Positions 44,495 to 55,759 of a DNA stretch of 64,000 bases are shown here, piece by piece. This DNA comes from Syncephalis fuscata. Lineage: Eukaryota; Zoopagomycota; Zoopagomycetes; Zoopagales; Piptocephalidaceae. The stretch is taken from the NCBI GenBank assembly GCA_025786725.1, contig JAHLTZ010000001.1, forward strand, positions 806,001 to 870,000, read 5' to 3'. Position numbers and translations under genes: made by a program. Each line of letters begins with the position of its first letter. Within the stretch, counting starts at the first letter, position 1. The notes under the pieces are model-generated. The model made no database searches. It saw only the letters and a program-made list of their open reading frames with translations, and was not told the origin of the DNA.

Positions 44495-45897
44495 TTAAGA
44501 AGAAGTAAATCGTTGGAATTCATCACACATCGGCAAAGGAGCCCGTTCTGCACGACGAACAGCCTCCTCGTCATAGCCAATGCCGAACCAGCCTTTGGCC
44601 CGTTGAATCTCCTGTTGCCGTCCATGGCGTTCCTGGCGACAACGTCGTTCCAAATGATAGGCGTAGTCGTTCTCGATTGTTTGCTCATAGCGGGCCAATC
44701 GCTGCTTATTGCCACCCACATACGAGTTAAGATCGCGGGCATTCACATAGTATGGCACGTGACGGGGTGTCGTATGTTGCTGTGAATGATGATTGTAAGT
44801 GCGACTGAATGAATAGGTCGGCTCAGAAGGCCCAGAGAAGATGTTACTTGAAAAGGTAATAAATAAAAGGAGTAGCAGTGGTAGTAATTGAACTAAATAA
44901 CCAAAACCTGTCGTATTCTCTTCTCGAGCTGCTCTACGCTGTTGTTGTTGTTGTTGTTGAGCTGCTCGACCACCACTATTAAATCGTTGAAATCTTACAC
45001 CATTGCCCATAAATGATGCTGATGAAAAGCCTGTATTTATATTAATTAATTAATAAATTACATATACATATTATAATCGATATCAATAATCTATTTACCT
45101 TCATTAAATCCACCATTGAAAAACATATTAAATAATTGTTCAGGCGTAATTTCTGATTCAAAATTAAATGCAGCACCGCCACCACCATGATGAAATCCAG
45201 GACTGCTACCACCACCTCGAGATTCTGGATCAGCACCATATCGATCATAATGCTCTCGTTTATCTTGATCACTTAATATTGTAAATGCTTTACTAACCAC
45301 TAAATAAATAAATAAATATCTATTTAATTAATAATTGATATTAATCAACAACTTACACTTGAATGCTTCATCTGCACCAGGTGCATTATTTTTATCTGGA
45401 TGCAATTGAAGCGCCAACTACACTGATGTTAATTTCAAGCTATTTATTTCTGCTAGACTAATTACCTTGCGATATGCTTTTTTAACATGTACTTCAGTGG
45501 CAACCTTTTCAAGTTCTAAAATACCATAGAAATCACTTTTTGAACATGATAACACACGCTTTACCGCTATTGTATTCTCTTCCGTATAACTGGCAGACGT
45601 TTTTGATGAAGAGGGCCCACTGTCAGTTGATGCAGTGCGTGCACCACTACCACTGCCGGTACTTGTTGCAGTACGTTGTCGCAATTCAGGCTGTGCATTT
45701 GTACTGCGAGCTGATGAATCGGCCGTACTAGCTGTTTCGGCCAGTACAAGCTTTTCTATCAGCGATTCAGCCTCACTCGTTGGGTAGAGATTATTTGATT
45801 TACGTGCAAATCTCAATGCCCCTGCTACATCACCTTCATCGCGTTTCCGCCGCGCTATACCAATGCAACGAGACGCTTCGTCTTTATTCATCTCCAT
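44495..45897 (-). CDS. ER membrane DnaJ protein (DNAJB12/DNAJB14 type)
   Basis: Hsp40 co-chaperone anchored in the ER membrane, J domain facing the cytosol, working with Hsp70 in ER-associated degradation. Exons in order: an N-terminal MNKDEASRCIGIARRKRDEG (the conserved start of this sub-family) and a Ser/Thr-rich linker; the J domain SKSDFYGILELEKVATEVHV, KKAYRKLALQLHPDKNNAPG (HPD present) and AFTILSDQDKREHYDRYG; a Gly/Phe-rich stretch; ITPEQLFNMFFNGGF; a Gln-run; the TM segment LVQLLPLLLLLFITF; and a C-terminal DUF1977-like domain with PYYVNARDLNSYV and ending CDEFQRFTSS. Introns are GT-AG of 50-80 nt. Domain order is exactly that of DNAJB12/B14 and of yeast-type Hlj1 relatives. Confidence 0.9.
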
Positions 45898-47746
45898 TGT
45901 GAATCGTGTGTTCGTTTAATAAACGATCAAGAAAGTCAAAAGCAATGAGTACCAAGAAAATGCTTAAATAGTCGTCAAATTAGAATAGGTAGATAGTAGA
46001 TAGATCCAGAGTCGTTATAGTTTGCCAACACCAACTCGGAATAATAGGCGGTAAAGAGACGAAAATAACCGTACACAACAGTTTGAAACGGTGTCTGGTC
46101 GGCCTAGAAACACCACAACAGACAAATAAAAGGCAGTGGCGGATAAAGGCGTGGATAGTCGCTAAAAGAAGCCTGTAGAATACAATTCTGTGTGTGTGTA
46201 TTATTTACTGGCCTTGGTCATCCTCCTATTCACACCACACATTATAGAGAGAGAGAGAGTATTATGAGTGAGTGAGTGGATAACCAAGGCCAGTAAATAA
46301 AACACACACACACATAATTGTATTCAATTATTCTACACCATTCTCTCCCCTAGACAATAATCATTTATACGGTCAAACAAACCATAACACCATCCAGCCT
46401 TTGTTAACAGTATAAACTTTTTCATATTAATAAACTGGTCTTTAAATCATTAGATGCCATCAGCTGAGCTGGCCACCTGATTTACACTTTTAGCGTTGCA
46501 TCTAACACAGCACAGCGCTTAGCAATACACATCACGAGCAGCAACCATATCGTGCAGATAATCACCACTAACGCTTTTTTATTCTACAGTTTGTTCGGCA
46601 AAATGGTTATTGGTACTGATTTGTATTGGCTGAAAGTACGAGAATAGGCCCTAAATGCTTGTTTTGAATGGAGTTTATGCTAGCATGCGCAGTTACAGGC
46701 ACATGACTCGTTAAACTGGGCTTGAACAATGCCCAGGATTTCAGTAGTTCATTGTTCTCTCTCCCTCCCCTCCTATACATCCATATCGTCATTTCTATGG
46801 TATGCTATAGTATTTATTGCTGCTGTAATCATCATGTCGCATTGTTTGATGGAGTGGGGGGTCTATTGTTACAGAGTGAAAGAGCAGGACTGCTGTCGCC
46901 ATTTCGAATTATAAATAAACTGCATGCTGGTTGGTGTTGTGTATGACTCGGCCATAGATAGACATACACCGACATACACACACCGGTATGCAATGGTCGG
47001 CGGAGATTGGAGGTAAATACGAGTGCCCCAAATTTAGTAGTGTCTATGTGTGATATCCAAGGCCCAATGTACACGCGTTGTTGTAATAGTCGATAGGGAC
47101 AAACATGTGAGCTTGAACAACGGTCCAGTCACTGGCGTACAGCGAGTTGGCACAACTATTGTCATTTCTTTTCTTTACAAAATTTCGAGATTTTTGTATT
47201 TGAGCAGATATTTGGTGTATTTGTCTGATAAGTATTAGACAATTATTTGCGTTGAGGCAACAAGTAAGTAATGGTTATAGTGTTTTATAGTGCTGTATAG
47301 TTATTAGTAAAAGTCGGAGTAAAAGTAAAGAATACTTGGCAAATGTTTATAAAGTATTTCTAAAGTTGTAATTCTATTTGAACAGCAAATATAGTGCAAT
47401 CTCTAGAGTTTAGCTTTATATAAATAGTAAAAGATAATAATACATTTATTATATGACTAATAATATTAACATAACTAATATGGCTGCCATTGCTATTGCT
47501 ATAATTACTATTGAGATATGAGCGTCTACTAACACATCGCAAATAACTTGTAGAGTCTGCCAAGCATAAAAGTGTAACAAGGTAAGCAGCAAAGGTGGTG
47601 AATGTAAAAATAACTAATCCAACATATGTCTGATTTACTATTACAGTCGATCTACTATTTAATTAATGATAAAGCGTCGCTTGTACGCCAGTTATTTACC
47701 ACTCGACGTTTAATCTTATAACGGTACCATTTCTATCTCTACTGCC
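45898..47746. other. intergenic region DnaJ / unknown protein
   Basis: 1.85 kb upstream of both flanking genes. It contains the hairpin at 46178-46325, GAGAGAGA and TGTGTGTG simple repeats, and pyrimidine-rich blocks. No ORF with domain support. Confidence 0.45.
46178..46325. repeat. 148-nt inverted repeat with simple-repeat arms
   Basis: Arms 46178-46221 and 46282-46325 pair over about 42 positions. They run GAATACAATT, a TGTGTGTGTG tract against CACACACACA, then TTATTTACTGGCCTTGGT against ACCAAGGCCAGTAAATAA. The loop is about 60 nt and contains GAGAGAGA and GAGTGAGTGAGTG repeats. Confidence 0.75.
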
Positions 47747-49194
47747 ATGAGCGATACACTTGAACCACAGGCCGATAAGTTTACGAATGGGCTCGGTGCC
47801 TACCGAACACCCGCAAGTAGTCGAGACCCAGTACACCCGCCTTTGAATCATCCTGCCACGCCCTCATCTACTGGTAAGTTATAATGGGCGCCATATGATT
47901 GGTGAATGGTCATTTTATTAATCTATTTATATATCCTATATTCGTATTTACGTATTTTATAGCCACGTCACCTGTATCCAATGCTGCGGGTAGATCGATT
48001 GATAAAATGGATGTCTCCCTTCGAGATATATTAGAACGATATACACATAATGACGAGATACTATGTCTTGTTCTTACGGCAAAAATCGAAGAAGACAAGG
48101 TAAATACATCTGGTGTAGTTGTTCTAGTCGTTAATAGTCCAATCATTGTAGCGACATGCAGCTCAAGCCAATGCAAAGGCTGAACAAGCAAAATTAGATT
48201 GCCGACGGGCCGAATTAGAATTGTTACAACGACAAAAGTCACCGAGTAAGTAATTATAAACTATAATAGTTATGGTAGCTATAATAATTTGTAACAACTA
48301 TTAGGTGGCGGTAATAACACTTTACCTATTTCACGTATGGCTCGAGCTTCGAGTGATTATTATTTATTACGATCAAACTCAAGTTTATCACATTCAGATG
48401 GTAAACGGCCATCATTGGCTGAGCATAGAAATACTTTATCTTCAAGCTATTTAAATTCACATATAGCTCATAATGGATCCGACAACGATGCTGCCTATAG
48501 TCGTAGTCATAATGCTTCCTCTCCATCCTCTTCCGCTGCTTCTTTACCAGCCACGACTGCTGCTGCTGCTGCTGCCACCACGACTGCCACTTCAAGTTAT
48601 ATGATACCTTCATTTACCGACTGTTTAGCCTTTTCGCCTGCTGATATGACGCATATGCCACCGCTACCGTTACCTAATGCTGATAAAATGGAACATCGAT
48701 CAACAAGCTTAACAGAGGCATCCGCAAGAGCAATATCCAATAACGGCGGTGGTAATGGTATAGGCTCGCATAACCTTAGTCGTAGTCGTTCAGCTTATTC
48801 AAATGCTAGCAAGTATGCTACACCCTATATGAATGGACATAGTAGTCATAACCATAATAGCAGCAACAGTAACAGCAATAACAATATCGAAAAGCATAGT
48901 ATGGACGATAGTGAGATCTGTCTAACACCAACGACGCTTAAGCGACGTCAGCACGAAGAAGCTATGCGTACAGTACGTGAACGTGTTCTATCAAAGCGTC
49001 GCGCTATGAGTATGCATGATAGACCTGCACCCAAAATGCGTGCCAGCCATGATGTATTAAGGACACATCATCCACGGGACAGATCTCCACCAAATCATCA
49101 ATTAGCCAATCATTCATTTGTATCCATGGATAACCGCAATTTAACATTGCCACCACTTTCAACTACACAACATGCACTACACCGTGCCACATAG
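47747..49194 (+). CDS. low-complexity protein with a short conserved helical block, unknown function
   Basis: Exons start at 47747 (MSDTLEPQADKFTNG) and continue after three short GT-AG introns to 49194. The only conserved-looking part is SLRDILERYTHNDEILCLVL, then TAKIEEDKRHAAQANAKAEQ and AKLDCRRAELELLQRQKSP: a predicted helix/coiled coil seen in fungal proteins of unknown role that share the ILxxHxxDxExLxLVLxAKxEED pattern. The rest is Ser/Asn/His/Thr-rich with Ala and Asn runs and basic stretches (LKRRQHEEAMRTVRERVLSK). The third intron ends with a choice of acceptors; the one at about 48151 (ATTGTAG) keeps the frame open. Probably nuclear or regulatory by composition, but this is inference. 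Confidence 0.7.
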
Positions 49195-49539
49195 TCATTA
49201 TTATTATTAAGATAATGACTATAATGACTGTTACGATTATACTGCACATTCCTTATTAAGAAATGTTATCTTTTTTATTCATTTGTTTCGTTTTTCCGTT
49301 TTCTCAACGGGCAGTATTTAGTATGACTGCTGTACTATTCCTATTGGTATATTGTTATGTTTACAATAAACTTTTTACATCTTTTAGTAATATTAATACT
49401 GCTGATATTAATATGGATGCGCATATTTAGTCATTTATTGCGCTTCCTTAATAGGTAGTTAAAATGCCTATTATAGCTGTATAATTATATAGATTGCTGT
49501 ATTATACTAATGATTATAGCAAATACACGATTGTTTATA
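49195..49539. terminator. convergent 3' regions
   Basis: 345 bp between the stops of two convergent genes. AT-rich with ACAATAAACTTTTTAC near 49361 (AATAAA poly-A signal on the plus strand). Nothing else seen. Confidence 0.4.
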
Positions 49540-50523
49540 CTAATTGAGACTAGCATAATATCTTTCATTATATGGATCATTAATGGTTACATTAGAGGCA
49601 GCCAGTAATATAGGCGTTTCTAATTCCATATTTCTAGATTGGAGTAGTGCTTGTAGATCGTTGGTTCTACCGGCGGAATCTGGCCATGTATTATCGGGAT
49701 AGCAGCATAGCATAGCTCGACGCGTATGTAGAAAGTCTGTCAAGTAGGCGCGTTCAGATCTTTGACCACGCTGCCCGGTAAGATTAATGATTCTTTGGAT
49801 ATTAATATCCGGCTCTGTAAGATGCCAACCATGTTGCACGATTGTATCGTAAAATATAGTGATACCCAGCGCTGATTGAATATTAAGACGGTGGGCAAAT
49901 CGAAGGGCTGGTTCAAAGTACATTTCACGCGCTAGTTTTAGTTGAGCATTGCGAAAGACCGCATCGTTCTGCGCTGTTCTACGCCAGGCATTAGGAAAGC
50001 CATTTAGTTTATTGACACTGCTACGCTGTGTATCACATGGATCGAGCGAGGCAAGACGTCGTAGTTCAGGTATGTAAGAGGCAAATGGATTATTGTCGTC
50101 AAGTCGTTGTCGATTGTATCGTTCAATGACCATTAGTGCATCGCCGGTGGCAGTGGTAAATCCAACCACACCGGCCGTAAAGCCGCGTTTATCATTAAGA
50201 TTCTCTATATAGTCATAATGAGGTCGGTCATCGCCATTCTCAAATGCACTTGTTATACGTCGAGCCACCATGGCTGTGTATTCGCTTGCATCGGCCATTG
50301 GCCAGTGGTCAGTATCGGGGAACTCGCCAACGACCGATTCTGAGTATGAGTTTGCACAGCTATTTGAGCTTTTCTTTAAACGTGAAAACTTAAACGCCGA
50401 ACATAAATCATTATCAGGTAGATAATTCCCCGAGCAGTAACGCCATGCGCCATCAACCATACAACAACAAGCTGTAATGATCAATACAATACTTAATAAA
50501 TGATAATACACCGCGAACAACAT
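49540..50523 (-). CDS. secreted GH46 chitosanase
   Basis: Endo-acting glycoside hydrolase that cuts chitosan. Single exon; the true start is ATG 50523 (327 residues). A signal peptide is clear: MLFAVYYHLLSIVLIITACC. GH46 motifs: the catalytic acid Glu95 in RRITSAFENGDD, the second catalytic residue Asp111 in YIENLNDKRGFTAGVVGFTT, then GDALMVIERYNR, PELRRLASLDPCDTQ, then REMYFEPALRFAH, then the substrate-groove block SALGITIFYDTIVQHG. Cysteine-bearing N-terminal extension before the domain (CSGNYLPDNDLCSAF). GH46 is mainly bacterial, known also from some zygomycete fungi and algal viruses; no introns here in an intron-rich neighbourhood. Chitosan is a cell-wall polymer in zygomycetes, so self-wall remodelling is possible. 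Confidence 0.92.
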   Translation of the reverse strand: MLFAVYYHLLSIVLIITACCCMVDGAWRYCSGNYLPDNDLCSAFKFSRLKKSSNSCANSYSESVVGEFPDTDHWPMADASEYTAMVARRITSAFENGDDRPHYDYIENLNDKRGFTAGVVGFTTATGDALMVIERYNRQRLDDNNPFASYIPELRRLASLDPCDTQRSSVNKLNGFPNAWRRTAQNDAVFRNAQLKLAREMYFEPALRFAHRLNIQSALGITIFYDTIVQHGWHLTEPDINIQRIINLTGQRGQRSERAYLTDFLHTRRAMLCCYPDNTWPDSAGRTNDLQALLQSRNMELETPILLAASNVTINDPYNERYYASLN

Positions 50524-50796
50524 TGTATTCAACTAGTTAGTGAGTATGCGAGTACTTGTTCTATTCGTAAGCAAAACTGTCTTTATTTAAAGCTCAAGTA
50601 TGAATCAACGCTTGCTTGTGTTCCACCTGACTATGTCAGTGGTCCGATCCATCATAATCGATTTATAACTGGCACAAATGTGTATTATATACACAAAAAG
50701 ATAACACATAAGTAATTAGTTTTAATTTGACCACTAATACATTATTGTTATTATCAACTACCATTATTATTACATTTTGTTTGTTATTATCAATTG

Positions 50797-51921
50797 TTAT
50801 TGTACATCTGTGTTACGTGAATATCCAGGTGTGCCAACATGTTCACTATGCATCTCATCATCTAATTCCTCATCGGCCTTGCCATCAACACCGTCGTCGT
50901 TCATTTCACTATCTTCGATAAGACGTGTTTCTGTCTTGTTGTTCTTGTCTAATCCCAGACTTTTAACCATAGGCTGAACCATCTAATACCATTATCATAT
51001 AAGTATTTATTAGTATTAGCACTATTATAATTATTTACCTTGGCAAATGCTTCAAATTGGTCATCAACCTGGCGTAATTCTTCACCACGCTTTTTATTTT
51101 CATATAGAAATTCTTGTCTCTGCTTTAATAGTTCATTTTCTTGTTCTTTCAATCTAATCAATATTACTAATCAGTTCCTATACTAACATATAATCATATA
51201 ATCATATAATAACAATACCTTTCTCGTTCTTGTAATTCAAACTGTAATCGATTCAACATTAATGTATGGGCATCAACACTGGTTGTGCAAAGTTCTTCAG
51301 ATGCCTTTTCCATAAATTCTTCTTGTGTATACATATCTACTTCAGTATATAGATATCTATTTAACAAATATAATTATATGTATTTGTTGTTGTTGTTATT
51401 ATTATTATTATTATTACTATCAAACATAGTCTTTTCTTTGTAGCTTACTCTCTTTCGCGACATTTGCGAATCTCTTCACGTAAATGTGTCTGTTCGTATA
51501 GCAAGTTTTGTAAATCTAAATGCTGCTTTTCAAGATTGTCTCGAAATGTTGTGGCATAAGCTTTGGCATCTCGTCCATTAAAATAGGCTGTGCGATTGAA
51601 TTGCTTCAATTTAGCTACCATGCCGAGACCAAGTGAAATCGTACGTTCACGATCAACTCTCTAATAGTTCAATGTTACATACACGTCCATGGATCGTTAG
51701 ATTCTTGTTTCTATGCCGCAAGCCATAACTATCCCCTTCACTACTAGCAATCGTTAACTTGCCTGATGAGTGTTGGTACCACTAAGTTCCGCCGTGTATG
51801 CACCATCAACTAGACCTTTAAGTTTATGGCATGCATCAATAATACGATCAAGATGAGCTTGTGCTGCATCTAGATTAGCACCAGGTATTTCCTGAACCAT
51901 TGCTGTAGATTCCGATGCCAT
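50797..51921 (-). CDS. THOC5: THO complex subunit 5 (THOC5)
   Basis: Component of the THO complex that couples transcription to mRNA export. Short fungal form. Exons: MASESTAMVQEIPGANLDAA to the GTNTHQAS end, then RVDRERTISLGLGMVAKLKQ and FNRTAYFNGRDAKAYATTFR, KQHLDLQNLLYEQTHLREEI and RKCREREYRYLYTEVDMYTQ, EEFMEKA and TLMLNRLQFELQERERLKEQ, then ENELLKQRQEFLYENKKRGE, and a final acidic tail (SEMNDDGVDGKADEELDDEM). The LxxLLYEQxHLxxEIxxCxxF-type block and the repeated RLxxELxxRxxLxxxxxxLxxx coiled coil are the family hallmarks. The C-terminal large domain of animal THOC5 is absent, as usual in fungi. Introns are GT-AG, 50-110 nt, the longest with a TTATTATTA microsatellite. Confidence 0.82.
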
Positions 51922-52319
51922 ATTATACTGATGTAGTGTAAAAGTCGCGGTCAATAAATAAAAAGGCAACGAGGAAGAAGCGTTAAGATGAATCTATATT
52001 TAAAATAAACTGTCGTTTTCTAAATCATGATAGTTTTGACAACATGACGTCGTTTAAAAATCACGTACTATTTCTAGTGTTGTAGTTATTGGTTCGGTAA
52101 AAGGGGGCAGTCCAATAATGAGTATATTAATTATAAAGGGGAAATACTACTTGACCATAGCTAGGATGGGACATGGTTAAGCTGTACAAAGTTGTAGAGA
52201 ATATCGCCACTTTGTCGTAGTTTATTAGCCATTTCATTATTATTTACAAAGCATTGTTATTATTATTATCGATAACTGGTCCGGTTAAATGTTACGCACG
52301 CCTTACACGGCAACTATTC
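51922..52319. promoter_or_regulatory. divergent promoter, THOC5 / NADPH oxidase
   Basis: 398 bp between divergent starts, AT-rich. The oxidase frame stays open upstream to 52254 but without an ATG, so the ATG at 52320 is used. Confidence 0.4.
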
Positions 52320-54590
52320 ATGGCAATGCAAACAAACGATAATATAATTGATCAATCAGAGGAACGTGTTACCATTTATCCACTACATCCACGACCCGGT
52401 GCTATTAGAGAAATTAGTCGAAGTTCAAAGCTATTTGCTTTAATGAAAGAGGATGGTCTTTCGGATGTCGTTGTTACGCGTGGCACATTGAATGGATTGC
52501 GTGGTCGATATCTCACCTCACTAGCCAATATGCCCAGGGCCAATGAGGAGAGAACAGCAGCGTCAACATGGCCAGTTGAAGCGGTAGAGATGTTATCGAA
52601 TACACTGCGTGAACAACAACAACACGAATCAACACGACCCGTCCATCGATCATGGCGTCGTTCCATAAGAAGATCCTGCTTCCATTGGCGTAAGTGACTA
52701 CGAATATATTTAGTATTACAAGTGGGCGGTTAATTAATAGTTTGTGTAATTAGGCCAGCGTATTTTATTCGGTAGTTTAGCGTTAATTGTTCAAGCTGCA
52801 TTATTCTATTTTGCGTGGACTGATACCACATTTCGTAGACGATATCATGGTGCACTTGAATTCTATGGCCCTACCTCGCTTATACTCGCCCGTTCTGCTG
52901 CCAGTGTTATTAATGTACAAATGGGCATATTGTTATTTACGTTGTGTCGTATTACAATCACGTATTTACGTAAAATTATTCCAAATCGAATTATTCCACT
53001 TGATAATATTCATGTAGCACACCGTGTTCTTGCCTGGTCGATTATGGCTATGACACTAGTTCATATCATCGGTCACTATTGGAGTATATACAATGTCCGT
53101 CGGTTAATCGCCACCACACATAGAGACAATCATCGTGGTCATAATGGCTATAATAGTCATAATAATAGCAATGACGACACATTGATGCAAATTCTATTAC
53201 ATCCAGCTAGTTTAACTGGACATGCTATGCTTATTATCATCCTATTAATGGCCTTTACGTCATTTGGTAAGCCATACTATTTCATACTACAGTTCACAAA
53301 TGCTAATCTAACTGTAATGAAGCGTATGTAAGAAAGCGCAATTATGAAATGTTTTCCTATACACATCAATTATACATGGCATTTATACCACTGCTTTTAT
53401 TACATGGCGCATTTTGTTTTCTTAAAAGCGACCAGAAACCTGAATGCTCAACAATGGGCGGTACATTTTGGCATTATGGTCTACCCGGACTTGTTTGGTA
53501 TATTGGTGAACGTATTTACATTGCCGTTTATCATAGCCGTTCTACAACCATCCTTGGTGTCTATGAACATCCATCACAAGTGATTGAAATACATGTGGCA
53601 CGACCGCCTAATTTCCATTATGGTACTGGTCAATGGGCCTATCTCTCTGTAGCTGAGGCAAGTCCATGGCAGAAACATCCATTTACGATTACATCGGCGC
53701 CGGAGGAAAAGGACCATATTTGTTTTCATATTCGGGTTGTTGGCGACTGGACACAACGATTGGCTGCTCAATTGAACTGCTCACTCGATATAACAAGTCC
53801 ATTCTCGGCACTTTTACGATCCCAGGCCACCAGTACAAATAACAGTAGTGCTGTTAGTAATAATGGTATTAGCAATACAGCATTAATGCCACCCATTCAA
53901 ATCGATGGCCCTTATGGTGCCGTATGTGATCATGTACTCGATTACAAAGTGGCAGTGCTTGTGGCTGGTGGTATTGGTGTAACACCATTTGTCTCGACAC
54001 TTAAAAGTATTTGGTAATAATCAACATGTATAATATAGCAATACTAATTCAATTGTAGGCTTCAATGGACAAATGCCTCCCATGAAATGAAATTGAAAAA
54101 AGTGTATTTTATTTGGATTTGCCGTGATTTCAAGGTAAAACTAGTCATTATTATTATTATTATTATTCATTAGTATTGACATTGATGATAGGCATTTGAA
54201 TGGTTTTACGACTTGTTGGCCACTTTAGAAGATGGCCGTATAAGCTCGCTATTATCAATGCGTATCTATGTTACTGGACAGTTAGATTTAGAGCAGATTT
54301 GGAATGTGGCTATGCGAGCCGGTCATAATGAAGATGCTCTAACCGGCTGGCACATGCCCACCTTCTATGGTCGACCTAATTTCAATGTTCTATTTCATGA
54401 CCTTACCGAATCACATCCTCAGACAGATATTGGTCTATTTTGTTGTGGCCCTCACTCACTTACTGCCACACTACGCCGTCACTGCCAACGCTACACATTG
54501 GCCAAAGGATCAGGCACGCGATTTTATTTTCACAAAGGTAAAAGAAATGAAAATGAATTGATTTTGGATACACACACTTTTGTGCGTTAA
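52320..54590 (+). CDS. NADPH oxidase (fungal Nox, gp91phox family)
   Basis: Transmembrane flavocytochrome that passes electrons from NADPH via FAD and two hemes to oxygen, giving superoxide. Five exons, all short GT-AG introns. An unusually long polar N-terminus (about 120 residues, Arg-rich end WRRSIRRSC) precedes TM1. Heme-ligating His pairs: VAHRVLAWSIMAMTLVHIIG and SYTHQLYMAFIPLLLLHG (spacing 13-14). FAD site HPFTITSAPEE, NADPH sites VAVLVAGGIGVTPFVSTLKS and FCCGPHS. The C-terminus FYFHKGKRNENE fits ending ExF-type Nox tails less well (ends DTHTFVR). A Ser/Asn-rich insertion lies between the FAD part and DGPYGAVCDH, and a His/Asn-rich loop follows TM3-4. No EF hands, so a NoxA/NoxB rather than NoxC type. 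Confidence 0.93.
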
Positions 54591-54700
54591 ACAATAACTA
54601 CTAACACTGTTGTTATTGTTATTGCTGTTGTTATTACTACTGCTTCATTGTATGATTTCTATATGTCTCTAGAACATTTCAACTAGTCTCGTTCGTTCCA

Positions 54701-55724
54701 TTAATGGTTAATGTGCTTTAACGCATCTGAAAATTCGTGGGCAATACGTTGCATTGCACGGTTATTGGCTATTATTAATATGTAAGTAGGTTATTAACAA
54801 TACAATAATAGTATATTGATACTTACCTATAATAGGCAGAATTGTTTGTAGTAGTTCGTGCTTCTTTAATCCCTAAAATAAATGTTAATAATAAATATTA
54901 CAATTCTATTTTATTAATTACACAAATGGTTGGTTCCCAGGATGAATCTGTTTTAGCTGTTGTTGTCTTGGATGTATCATTCATAGTCGTTGTGGTAATC
55001 GTGAAATCCACAGCCATTCTATTATAGTCAATTAATTAACCAATTATAATATAATATAATATAATATAATATAATATAATAACTTACGGATAAGAGGGTC
55101 CTAATAAATCTCTGCATAATTCTTCTGTCTTATCAATTAAACTATCATTGGTCAATCGACGTACGTATTTCAATAACCAACGTTGATATTCTTCGGGTGA
55201 TGCAAGTAATTCAGCACTCGTTAATTGAGACTATTTAGCAATCAACATTAATATACTTATGCACTTTTATCAATATATCTATTTACCTCTAAATGATCAA
55301 TTGATAGTAATGCTTGTTGTTGTTGTTCCGATCGTAATTGATCACTACGTTGAACACGTCCATGATCAGTACAAGTACGTTCAGCGATAATCTGAGCCAC
55401 AGTTAATGGACCTCCGCCATGTACATCAGGATTCAATGCAGTGGCCACTGGTGCAAAATACTCTGATGCTGCATACCACGCATCAACAATACGTGACCAT
55501 GTCTTCATATTTTGATCATAGGCAAATGCACAGCCATTTGATGTACATAATACAGGTGTGCCATTAGCATGCACACAAGCATCAGTAATAGTAACACCAT
55601 TACTGAGTGTATCAGATGAATTAGCTGTTGTAGCTGATTCTTTGTATAAAATGGCGGCAATGGATTCATTCGACAAAATAGCCAGACGTTCTTTAATATC
55701 CCTGTAACAACATTAGATATCTAC

Positions 55725-55759
<35 letters not shown>

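Noticed and set aside
49540-50532. Chitosanase start at 50532
   Set aside because: That codon is TTG; the first ATG is at 50523 and leads straight into a signal peptide.
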